Below are positions 7,157 to 12,863 of a stretch of DNA of 12,863 nt, in pieces. Numbering within the stretch: the stretch's first letter is position 1; the number at the start of each line of letters is the position of its first letter. The notes under the pieces were generated by a model. That model did not search any database and had not been told where the DNA came from. It saw nothing but the letters and a program-made list of their open reading frames with translations. The DNA lies in the NCBI GenBank assembly GCA_028277515.1, contig JANQGC010000073.1:1-12863 (forward strand), written 5' to 3'. This DNA comes from Anaerolineae bacterium (GTDB taxonomy: Bacteria > Chloroflexota > Anaerolineae > Promineifilales > Promineifilaceae). The translations under genes and the position numbers were made by a program.

Positions 7157-7328
7157 ATACTGCTAATGACATTGTAGCGCGAGCTTTCCAGCTTGCGGCT
7201 AATACAACCTGGAAAGGTTGTTCTACAGTACCACAAAGCGCCGGCGATTTTTGTGTGACGTCATTCACTCATAGAACAGAGCTTGCGATGTGGTGGTTCT
7301 CGAAATGAAAACATCATTGGAGGGATAA
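7157..7328. other. Intergenic region: inverted repeat unit plus MFS gene leader
   Basis: The first half is repeat unit 3. The remainder (7228-7328) is the leader of the MFS exporter gene and ends in GGAGGG (7319-7324) before the ATG at 7329. I see no convincing promoter boxes or regulator gene here. Confidence 0.5.
7174..7227 (-). repeat. 54-bp two-hairpin modular repeat, unit 3 (inverted)
   Basis: The reverse complement begins TGTAGAACAACC and ends GCGCTAC and matches unit 1 at 50 of 54 positions by hand alignment. The differences cluster in the linker between the two hairpins. On the plus strand it reads GCGCGAGCTTTCCAGCTTGC, then ACAACCT-GGAA-AGGTTGT (7204-7221). As it lies 17 nt after the DinB stop, it may end or protect that transcript, although no T-run follows. 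Confidence 0.87.
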
Positions 7329-8951
7329 ATGAAAAAATGGACTGCCTTAACCACTTTAGCTCTGGCCATGTTCATCATCGTCATTGACACGACGATCATG
7401 AATGTTTCCATTTCCGCCCTTGTGGTTGATTTAGATACAACAGTCACCGGCGTGCAGTCGGCTATCTCAATTTACGCGCTGGTCATGGCCGCCTTTATGC
7501 TGATCGGCGGGAAACTGGCCGACATTGTTGGCCAAAAGCGGATTTTCATCATTGGACTGATCATTTATTCCGTTGGCACCACCATTGCCTCGTTCAGCAC
7601 CAGCTTGACGATGTTGATTATTGGCTGGTCAATTCTGGAGGGACTGGGCGCGGCGTTGATGATTCCCAATATTCAAACGCTGCTACGCAGTCATTACCAG
7701 AAAGAAGACCTGGCTTTTTCTTACGGTATTATCAGTGCTGTTGCGGCCGTTGGAGCGGCTGTTGGCCCTATCGTGGGCGGTTTCTTCACCACATTTGTCA
7801 GTTGGCGTTGGGCTTTTCGCACAGAACTGGTCATTGCTGTCATTGTATTAATCATGGCGCGCCAACTGCAGAAAGATGTTTTGGGCAAATCCCGGCCGAC
7901 ATTCGATTTTGTGGGCGCGATACTTTCCATTTTTGGCTGGTCGAGCATTGTTTTGGGTATTCTCCTGGCGCAAAAATACGGTCTTTTCCTGGCCAAAGAG
8001 CCTTTCATCCTCGGCCCGTTTGAAATCGCGCCATTTGGATTATCAATTACGCCGGTGCTCGTGGGCATTGGATTGTTGATAGTTATTTTATTGCTTGGCT
8101 GGGAAAGGCGACTCGAGGAGCGTGGTGGCGACGGCTTGTTCCGGCCATCGACGCTAACTATTCCTGGAATCAAAAGTGGTTTTGCCTCTCGCTTTTTACA
8201 AACAGGCGTGACGGCCGGATTCCTATATGTCGTCCCCTTGCTGTTGCAGCTCTCATTTGAATTTACGGCCATGCAAACCGGCCTGGCGTTGATGCCCTTT
8301 TCGTTAAGTTTATTGGTAATGGCCATTCTCGGATCACGCCTATCTGCCCGCTTTTTTGCTAAACGGATCATCCAGGTTGGTTGGGTTATTGCCTTTATTG
8401 GTTTAGGGAGTATGGCGGCCAGCATTCAACCCAATGCGGGTCCACAAGACCTGGTGTTGGGCGGGTTGTTTGGGGCCGGTGTGGGGTTGATTGCTTCCCA
8501 GATTCTAAACCTGGTTCTTTCTTCCGTTAATGTAGATCGCACACCGGAAACGGCCGGTTTGACATCTACCTTTGAACAACTAGGAAATGCCATCGGCGTC
8601 GCTCTCATTGGCACCGTTATGCTGGGGGTTTTGTCCATTAATTTTTCCAATAGCATCTCAGCCAGCGACAGCATACCCCAGGACATTGAGCAAACATTAA
8701 TTGAAGCGGCCGAAGAAGGCATCCAATTAATGTCCGATTCTCAACTGCAAGCGAGTATGCAGGAAGCCGGATTAGAGCAGCAGGTGATTGATGAGGTTAA
8801 TGACATTTATGCCATAGCCCGTACAAATGCCTTCAAAGCGGGTGTTTCCGTTCTTATCTATGGATCGCTGCTGGGTTTGGTCATGACCATCTGGCTGCCC
8901 ATGCGCAAATTGGTTGAGCAAGGAGAACCTCCAGAAGTTGAGGTTGTGTAA
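7329..8951 (+). CDS. MFS transporter, DHA2 (EmrB/QacA) type with 14 TM segments
   Basis: A 540-residue protein. Fourteen hydrophobic segments can be placed: about 6-26, 47-64, 72-90, 95-113, 133-155, 163-179, 195-215, 236-258, 287-309, 314-335, 346-364, 372-398, 416-436 and 503-524. Family motifs are present: D1 around D20 (VIDTTIMNVSISAL), A in GGKLADIVGQKRIF (60-73) and C in AVGPIVGGFF (144-153), followed by SWRWAF. Motif C marks drug:proton antiporters, so this is probably a proton-driven exporter of hydrophobic or cationic compounds; the substrate cannot be predicted. An acidic soluble loop of about 65 residues (438-500) before the last helix is typical of 14-TM members. The start has a strong Shine-Dalgarno sequence. 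No TetR or MarR gene is adjacent. The gene is monocistronic and ends at a strong terminator. Confidence 0.93.
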   Translation: MKKWTALTTLALAMFIIVIDTTIMNVSISALVVDLDTTVTGVQSAISIYALVMAAFMLIGGKLADIVGQKRIFIIGLIIYSVGTTIASFSTSLTMLIIGWSILEGLGAALMIPNIQTLLRSHYQKEDLAFSYGIISAVAAVGAAVGPIVGGFFTTFVSWRWAFRTELVIAVIVLIMARQLQKDVLGKSRPTFDFVGAILSIFGWSSIVLGILLAQKYGLFLAKEPFILGPFEIAPFGLSITPVLVGIGLLIVILLLGWERRLEERGGDGLFRPSTLTIPGIKSGFASRFLQTGVTAGFLYVVPLLLQLSFEFTAMQTGLALMPFSLSLLVMAILGSRLSARFFAKRIIQVGWVIAFIGLGSMAASIQPNAGPQDLVLGGLFGAGVGLIASQILNLVLSSVNVDRTPETAGLTSTFEQLGNAIGVALIGTVMLGVLSINFSNSISASDSIPQDIEQTLIEAAEEGIQLMSDSQLQASMQEAGLEQQVIDEVNDIYAIARTNAFKAGVSVLIYGSLLGLVMTIWLPMRKLVEQGEPPEVEVV

Positions 8952-9138
8952 AGTTCTTCTATCTAGTAAACCGACACTTTTGCAAAGATTTGAGAGAAAC
9001 TTTTTGAAAAGGATCGGGTTAATAAGGATATATTAACTCCTGTCAACGTAAAATGAGTAAAAACACCGTTGCTTTGAGCAACGGTGTTTTTTGTCTTATA
9101 TTCCTAGGATCTAGAATGACCCTCATTGTGGATTTTGA
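8952..9138. other. Intergenic region with AT-rich dyad and terminator
   Basis: A 187-nt gap. GTTAATA (9018-9024) and TATTAAC (9031-9037) form a 7-bp inverted repeat with a 6-nt loop, upstream of the terminator. The ATG at 9139 has only a weak ribosome site (GTGGA). A promoter for the peptidase gene must lie either before the terminator or in the 48 nt after it; I see no good boxes. Confidence 0.5.
9059..9092 (+). terminator. Rho-independent terminator after the MFS gene
   Basis: AAACACCGTTGCT (9061-9073) pairs perfectly with AGCAACGGTGTTT (9077-9089) around a 3-nt loop. Two flanking A:T pairs extend it to 15 bp, and it is embedded in a T-run (9087-9092). It is symmetrical enough to work on both strands. 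Confidence 0.92.
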
Positions 9139-10692
9139 ATGAATTGGAAATTTAGTAAAACGGCAAAAAACTTACTGTTCTTATTTATACCCATGTTTTT
9201 TGTGAGCGGCTGTGGCCTGTTGCCGACACTGGCAACACCAACGGCCGAAATTGTTACGCCAACCCCGTCGCCTGGGGAAAGTGAAGTCACACCTACTGCC
9301 ACCACTTCCCCTGTTCAAGAGGAAGAAATTCAGCCGACAGAGACCAGCCAACCCAGCCCCTTTGGCCTGGGAGACCCACTATATCCATTTTTAGGCAACC
9401 CAGGATATGATGTAGACCATTACGCAATCGATTTGGCGATTGCTGTTGAAGCCAATACGATCAGCGGCAGTACGGTGATCACGGGCGAGGCCACTGAATC
9501 GCTTGAGCAGATAATGTTCGATCTCGCCGGCCTGCGCGTACACCAGGTGACCGTCGATGATGAGTTGGCCAAATTTGAGCGGCAAGAAACCAAGCTGATC
9601 GTGACACCTCCTGAGACCATAACTGAAGGAGATGTATTCAAGGTGGTTGTTCAATATGCCGGTCGGCCGGAAGTCATTAACGATCCGTCAGCGCCGACCC
9701 AGCTTGGCTGGCAGGTGCAGGATGGAGGCATCTTTGTTGTGTCTGAACCGACGGGGGCGATGAACTGGTTTCCCAATAACAACCATCCGTCTGACAAGGC
9801 TACCTATACTATGCGCTTCACCTTGCCTCAGCCTTACGCGGTCGTAGCCAATGGGGTCTTAACAGATTTTCAGCAGACCGGATATCAAACGGTTTATGAA
9901 TGGCAGATGGGCCAACCCATGGCCAGCTACCTGGCCACTGCCCAGGTGAATGAGTATGAGGTGGGAATTGGCATCAGTGAGAGCGGAATCTCCATCCGCA
10001 ATTATTATCCAATTGGAACGCCTGAGGAGGTGCGGGCGGCGTTTGACGTGACACCTGACATGTTTGCTTTTTTGGAAGAAACCATCGGTCCCTATCCTTT
10101 TGAACAGTATGGTGTCGTCCTCTTATCCCAACCAACATCCTGGGCTTTGGAAACACAAAGCGTTTCAACCTATGGGGCAGATGGTCCATCCCGTGAGGAG
10201 ACGGTCATCCATGAGCTTTCGCATCAATGGTTTGGCAACCATGTGTCTGTGGCAACATGGGAAGATATCTGGTTGAATGAAGGGTTTGCCACTTACTTCC
10301 AGCATTTGTGGAATGATTATACAGGTGAAGTGGCTATTGAAGACAGTATGAGCGATTTGTATGCCGGTATTGTCGCTACAGAAATGGGATCCCCCATTCC
10401 CAAACAGGCTGCTGATTTGTTCGGACCGGCGGTTTATTGGCGTGGTGCTTATACGTTGCATGCCCTACGGTTGACGGTCGGTGATGAGGCGTTTTTTGAG
10501 ATTTTGCGCACTTATTATGAACGGTATGCTGGTGGAAATGCCTCGACGGCCGATTTTTTGGCTGTCGCCGGTGAGATCGGGGGTGAGGAAGCCGCGGCCG
10601 TTTTGACTGAGTGGCTGTATTCACCCTCGGTTCCCCAGCAGCAAGAGATGTCTGATGATAATGATTTTCAGGTCATCGAAAGCGATGATTAA
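9139..10692 (+). CDS. Lipoprotein M1-family zinc aminopeptidase
   Basis: A 517-residue protein. The N-terminus MNWKFSKTAK, a hydrophobic stretch (11-22) and lipobox FVSGC make C25 the predicted lipidated residue, so the enzyme is tethered outside the cell membrane. A Thr/Pro-rich linker (about 33-74, with TPTPSPGESEVTPTATTSP) separates the anchor from the body. The M1 N-terminal beta domain spans about 85-280. The catalytic domain carries the exopeptidase-type LETQS (337-341, in place of GAMEN), zinc motif HELSH (358-362), and third ligand E381 in LNEGFATYF after the standard 18 residues. The likely catalytic Tyr is Y433 in VYWRGAYTLHAL. It ends after the catalytic helical domain with an acidic tail and lacks the long C-terminal domain of PepN, as in short bacterial members. 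The presumed role is trimming N-terminal residues from external peptides. It is a single-gene unit. Confidence 0.93.
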   Translation: MNWKFSKTAKNLLFLFIPMFFVSGCGLLPTLATPTAEIVTPTPSPGESEVTPTATTSPVQEEEIQPTETSQPSPFGLGDPLYPFLGNPGYDVDHYAIDLAIAVEANTISGSTVITGEATESLEQIMFDLAGLRVHQVTVDDELAKFERQETKLIVTPPETITEGDVFKVVVQYAGRPEVINDPSAPTQLGWQVQDGGIFVVSEPTGAMNWFPNNNHPSDKATYTMRFTLPQPYAVVANGVLTDFQQTGYQTVYEWQMGQPMASYLATAQVNEYEVGIGISESGISIRNYYPIGTPEEVRAAFDVTPDMFAFLEETIGPYPFEQYGVVLLSQPTSWALETQSVSTYGADGPSREETVIHELSHQWFGNHVSVATWEDIWLNEGFATYFQHLWNDYTGEVAIEDSMSDLYAGIVATEMGSPIPKQAADLFGPAVYWRGAYTLHALRLTVGDEAFFEILRTYYERYAGGNASTADFLAVAGEIGGEEAAAVLTEWLYSPSVPQQQEMSDDNDFQVIESDD

Positions 10693-10882
10693 GTCTTGAG
10701 AGAAGATCAATCTATCATCGTCAAGTTAGATCTGTCCGACTCGATTTGCAACGAAACATCAGGTTCTCCGTATATTGAAATAGATTTAATTGAATTATTT
10801 GCTGGATATTTTTCTCAGGCAAAATTTTAAAATTGAGAAAAAGTTTAGGGTCCGGCAGCAATGATCCGAAGGAGGATTTGAC
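10693..10882. other. Intergenic region before the GlsB-like gene
   Basis: A 190-nt AT-rich gap. TTTTTCTCA (10809-10817) and TGAGAAAAA (10834-10842) form a 9-bp inverted repeat whose interior holds the palindrome AATTTTAAAATT. It could be a weak bidirectional terminator for the peptidase gene or a binding dyad. TTGCAA (10746-10751) and TATATT (10771-10776), 19 nt apart, are the best promoter-like boxes but only weakly convincing. GGAGG at 10871-10875 is the ribosome site of the next gene. Confidence 0.45.
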
Positions 10883-11158
10883 ATGTTTGGGATTATCGGC
10901 GGTATTATTGTTGGTGCCATCGTTGGTTGGATTGCCAGCCTGATCATGGGAACCAATCGCCAGCAAGGTTGTTTGATGGATGTGATTGTTGGTGTCGTTG
11001 GGGCTTTTATTGGCGGTCTGGGCTATAACCTGCTCACCGGGCAGGGATTCCAATTAACCTCAGCTTTTAGCCTGGATACGAGTTTTTGGATAAGTTTGGC
11101 TGTTTCCATAGCCGGGGCTGTTATCTTGCTACTCCTTGTACGTCTCGTCCGCAGGTGA
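10883..11158 (+). CDS. GlsB/YeaQ/YmgE-family small membrane protein (transglycosylase-associated)
   Basis: A 91-residue protein with three predicted TM segments (about 3-22, 33-52 and 67-88). It has the Gly-rich pattern of the family: GIIGGIIVGAIVGWIASLIMG (3-23), then GCLMDVIVGVVGAFIGG (29-45). In related bacteria these small proteins are linked to stress responses; their biochemical function is unknown, and the transglycosylase-associated label does not imply enzyme activity. The ATG has the near-ideal AAGGAGG (10869-10875) upstream, suggesting strong expression. It ends just before a terminator and is transcribed alone or from the 190-nt gap upstream. Confidence 0.92.
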   Translation: MFGIIGGIIVGAIVGWIASLIMGTNRQQGCLMDVIVGVVGAFIGGLGYNLLTGQGFQLTSAFSLDTSFWISLAVSIAGAVILLLLVRLVRR

Positions 11159-11180
11159 TTTGAATAAGTTGAAATGTAAA

Positions 11181-11211
11181 ATGGTCCAATCTCCAAGATT
11201 GGACCTTTTTT
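11181..11211 (+). terminator. Rho-independent terminator after the GlsB-like gene
   Basis: GGTCCAATCT (11183-11192) and AGATTGGACC (11196-11205) form a perfect 10-bp stem with a 3-nt loop, followed at once by six T (11206-11211). It is 24 nt beyond the stop codon. Confidence 0.93.
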
Positions 11212-11311
11212 ATTTTAAAGACTGTACCTTCGTTCAGGCTATCTCTTATCCTTTGTCCGATGTGTTCTCTCCTGGTTGGAAATAGAATAAAGATAACTTT
11301 TATTTTAATCC

Positions 11312-11344
11312 ACGTGAAAGTCACTTCATAAGTGACTGTCACGT
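11312..11344. promoter_or_regulatory. Nested palindromic operator-like element before the SDR/QueA-like pair
   Basis: Two 11-bp palindromes of form GTGA-N3-TCAC (11314-11324, spacer AAG; 11332-11342, spacer CTG) sit 18 bp apart centre to centre. Together they make a larger dyad: arms 11312-11326 and 11330-11344, with a 3-nt centre and one mismatch (11318/11338). It lies downstream of an AT-rich stretch (11281-11309) that could hold a promoter and about 18 nt before the ATG at 11362. This is a typical place for a repressor dimer pair. The regulator is not identifiable, and it is not the CRP (N6) or FNR spacing. Confidence 0.62.
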
Positions 11345-11361
11345 CTGAGGGAGATAACAAG

Positions 11362-12096
11362 ATGGAAAACGAACAAACGACACCAATAGTTTTAATTACT
11401 GGGGCCAGTCAAGGGTTGGGATATACCATCGCCCAGTTTTTGGTGGCACGGGGTTATGATTTGATTATCACCGCTCGAAACTGGGATCGTCTGCAAGAAG
11501 CAGCTTTTACATTGGATGATCGCGGTGTTCGCGTTCATGCTATCGCAGGGGATGTGCGTGATCCGGAGCATCGAGATGAATTGGACCAGATATTGCGCCA
11601 ATACGGCCGTCTCAATTTGCTGGTCAATAACGCCTCTACGTTAGGACCGCTGCCTATGCGCGATCTAATGGACACCAGTATGTTAGAGCTACAGCGCATT
11701 TTCGAGGTCAATGTCCAGGCACCGCTGGCGTTGATTCGGATGGCACGACCGTATTTGGCCAATGCAAAAGGGCTGGTGGTTAATTTGAGCAGCGACGCCG
11801 CCGTTGGTGGCTATGCCGGGTGGGGTGGCTATGGTTCGAGCAAAGCGGCGCTTGATCTCATGTCCCTTACGTTGGCTAACGAACTGTCCACAGAAGGAAT
11901 TGGCGTGGTCAGCGTTGATCCCGGCGATATGCGCACCGCCATGCACCAGGATGCCTTTCCCGGTGAGGATATTTCCGACCGGCCGTTGCCGGAGGTGACC
12001 ATCCCCTTTTGGGCCTGGCTCCTGGGGCAGGACGGGCAATCAATTTCCGGCAAGCGTTTTCAGGCTCAGGGGGAAATTTGGCAGGTGGCGGCATGA
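11362..12096 (+). CDS. Short-chain dehydrogenase/reductase (SDR), classical type
   Basis: A 244-residue NAD(P)-dependent oxidoreductase. All classical SDR motifs are visible: TGASQGLG (13-20) for cofactor binding, R39 and N40 after the second strand (favouring NADPH), D64 in GDV, NNAS (89-92), N117, the Ser in NLSS (143-144) and Y157-x3-K161 in YGSSKAAL. The Tyr, Lys and Ser form the catalytic set. The ATG at 11362 is preferred because GAGGGA lies 9 nt upstream and the TGASQGLG distance is normal. A GTG at 11332 in the same frame would add ten residues but falls inside the palindromic element. Its stop codon overlaps the next start (ATGA), so the two genes are translationally coupled. The substrate is unknown. 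The C-terminus after residue 205 is shorter than in many SDRs and ends in QAQGEIWQVAA. Confidence 0.93.
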   Translation: MENEQTTPIVLITGASQGLGYTIAQFLVARGYDLIITARNWDRLQEAAFTLDDRGVRVHAIAGDVRDPEHRDELDQILRQYGRLNLLVNNASTLGPLPMRDLMDTSMLELQRIFEVNVQAPLALIRMARPYLANAKGLVVNLSSDAAVGGYAGWGGYGSSKAALDLMSLTLANELSTEGIGVVSVDPGDMRTAMHQDAFPGEDISDRPLPEVTIPFWAWLLGQDGQSISGKRFQAQGEIWQVAA

Positions 12097-12863
12097 GACG
12101 GGCGGAATTGCTATTCGAGCGGCCGGAACATTTAGCAGCAACTCATCCGGCAGAAATGAGTGGTAAGACCAGGGACAGCGGCCGGTTATTGGTCAGTTCA
12201 TCAAAGGGACATTTACACGCCACATTTAGCGATCTGCCTCATTTTTTAGAGCCAGGCGATCTGCTGGTTGTCAATCGCAGCGCTACGCTGCCCGCCAGTT
12301 TACCGGCCAGGAGCGCGGTAGGATCCTTTATCCTCAATCTATCGACCCATTATGGACAGGGTTTGTGGTTGGCTGAACCACGGATCAACCATGCCGCGCC
12401 CGGACCGGTGCCAGGCTTGGCAGCGATGAGTCGCTTTTCGGCCGCCGGCATCAAAGGACGGTTAACCACCCCCTTTCCAGGATTGGAACGATTGTGGTTC
12501 GTACAGTTTGAGGAGGATATTTGGGCGGCCATGCGGCGCGAGGGCCGCCCGGTGCGTTATGGCTATGTTGAGCAACCCTATGATCTCAAATATTACCAAA
12601 CGATATTCGCCAACAGCCCCGGCAGTGCGGAGATGCCTTCGGCCGCTTATCCATTCACTCGCCGGATGTTGCAATTGCTGCAAATGCGCGGGGTACAAAA
12701 CGCTTCGATTGTGCTGCATACGGGGGTTTCCAGCCTGGAGGTAGAAGTGGATGAGGTAGAAGACCATCCACTTTACCCGGAGCCTTATGTAGTGCCTGTG
12801 GCGACGGCCGAGGCAGTTAATCAAGCCAAAAGGGCAGGCAGGCGGGTGATTGCACTGGGAACA
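12093..12863 (+). CDS. Divergent QueA-like protein (SAM:tRNA ribosyltransferase-isomerase family), 3'-truncated by the window
   Basis: The frame opens at ATG 12093, overlapping the SDR stop by 4 nt, with AGGTGG (12083-12088) upstream. It stays open for 257 codons to the edge. The QueA plan is clear: GDLLVVNRSATLPASLPA (55-72; E. coli QueA has GDLLVFNNTRVIPARL), RYGYVEQPYDLKYYQTIF (155-172; compare LPPYI and ELYQTVYS), PGSAEMPSAAYPFT (176-189; compare PGAVAAPTAGLHF), LHTGVSSLE (208-216; compare LHVGAGTF) and RRVIALGT (250-257; compare NRVIAVGTTS). QueA transfers ribose from S-adenosylmethionine to preQ1 in tRNA. Here the NTR, PTAGLHF and GAGTF motifs are all altered in the pattern I recall from a QueA-like subfamily common in actinobacteria. 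Its activity may therefore differ. It is also shorter between residues 70 and 150. Expect roughly 90-110 further residues to the right. Confidence 0.85.
   Translation, partial: MRRAELLFERPEHLAATHPAEMSGKTRDSGRLLVSSSKGHLHATFSDLPHFLEPGDLLVVNRSATLPASLPARSAVGSFILNLSTHYGQGLWLAEPRINHAAPGPVPGLAAMSRFSAAGIKGRLTTPFPGLERLWFVQFEEDIWAAMRREGRPVRYGYVEQPYDLKYYQTIFANSPGSAEMPSAAYPFTRRMLQLLQMRGVQNASIVLHTGVSSLEVEVDEVEDHPLYPEPYVVPVATAEAVNQAKRAGRRVIALGT

Noticed and set aside
7721..8425. 234-codon minus-strand reading frame inside the MFS gene
   Set aside because: It is antisense to a clear 14-TM transporter. Its Lys/Arg/Pro/Thr-rich composition is what antisense of hydrophobic codons gives.
9102..9117. Imperfect palindrome around CCTAGGATCTAGA before the M1 peptidase gene
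   Set aside because: It is short, imperfect and AT-rich, beside a strong terminator, with no second copy at a useful spacing.
11332..11361. GTG start giving the SDR ten more residues
   Set aside because: It lies within the palindromic element, lacks a spaced ribosome site, and the added residues precede a normal SDR N-terminus beginning at ATG 11362.
12462..12824. 120-codon minus-strand frame and overlapping plus-strand frames at the right edge
   Set aside because: The plus-strand frame from 12093 encodes clear QueA-like motifs through the whole stretch, so these are shadows.
1..12863. CRISPR array, tRNA/rRNA genes, insertion sequence, prophage or toxin-antitoxin genes
   Set aside because: I looked on both strands and saw no regularly spaced direct repeats, cloverleaf-like segments, transposase or integrase motifs, or small coupled gene pairs of those types.

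Overview
The window reads as ordinary chromosomal DNA of about 50% GC, most likely from a Chloroflexota bacterium (Anaerolineae-like). This placement is an inference. It rests on the Pro/Thr-rich linker behind a lipobox in the secreted peptidase, the clostripain-type (C11) peptidase with a beta-rich tail, the QueA-like subfamily at the right edge, and the dispersed two-hairpin intergenic repeats. No rRNA, tRNA, CRISPR array, transposase or phage gene is visible.

Layout. Positions 1-1977 hold the 3' part of a C11 cysteine peptidase gene, closed by a strong terminator hairpin (1981-2014). A tight two-gene unit follows (2044-4307): a beta-rich protein of unknown function, possibly lipocalin/CrtC-like, and an eight-segment membrane protein 11 nt downstream. 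A hairpin-rich gap (4308-4504) precedes a hemolysin III/TrhA-type membrane protein (4505-5170). That gene converges on a minus-strand gene for a BtrH_N/DUF4872-like protein (6402-5191) which seems to lack the usual catalytic Cys and His. A divergent region (6403-6649) carries two tandem 54-bp units, each with two hairpin positions, and overlapping candidate promoters. It leads into a DinB-superfamily gene (6650-7156). A third, inverted 54-bp unit lies just after that gene. Then come a 14-TM DHA2-type MFS exporter (7329-8951) with a perfect terminator, an M1-family lipoprotein aminopeptidase (9139-10692), a GlsB/YeaQ-type small membrane protein (10883-11158) with its own terminator, and an SDR oxidoreductase (11362-12096) that overlaps by 4 nt the start of a divergent QueA-like gene running off the right edge (12093-12863).

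How the genes relate. Most are single-gene units separated by 170-250 nt gaps. The two clear operons are the 2044-4307 pair and the SDR/QueA-like pair. The second is the most interesting: it is translationally coupled and preceded by a nested dyad made of two GTGA-N3-TCAC palindromes, which looks like an operator. Two extracytoplasmic peptidases, an exporter and several small membrane proteins suggest envelope and environmental-response functions, but nothing ties them into one pathway.

The least explained signals are the 54-bp modular repeats (one hairpin shows compensatory base-pair changes), the nested operator, the apparently catalytically degenerate BtrH-like protein, and a strong excess of the palindrome CGGCCG across the window.
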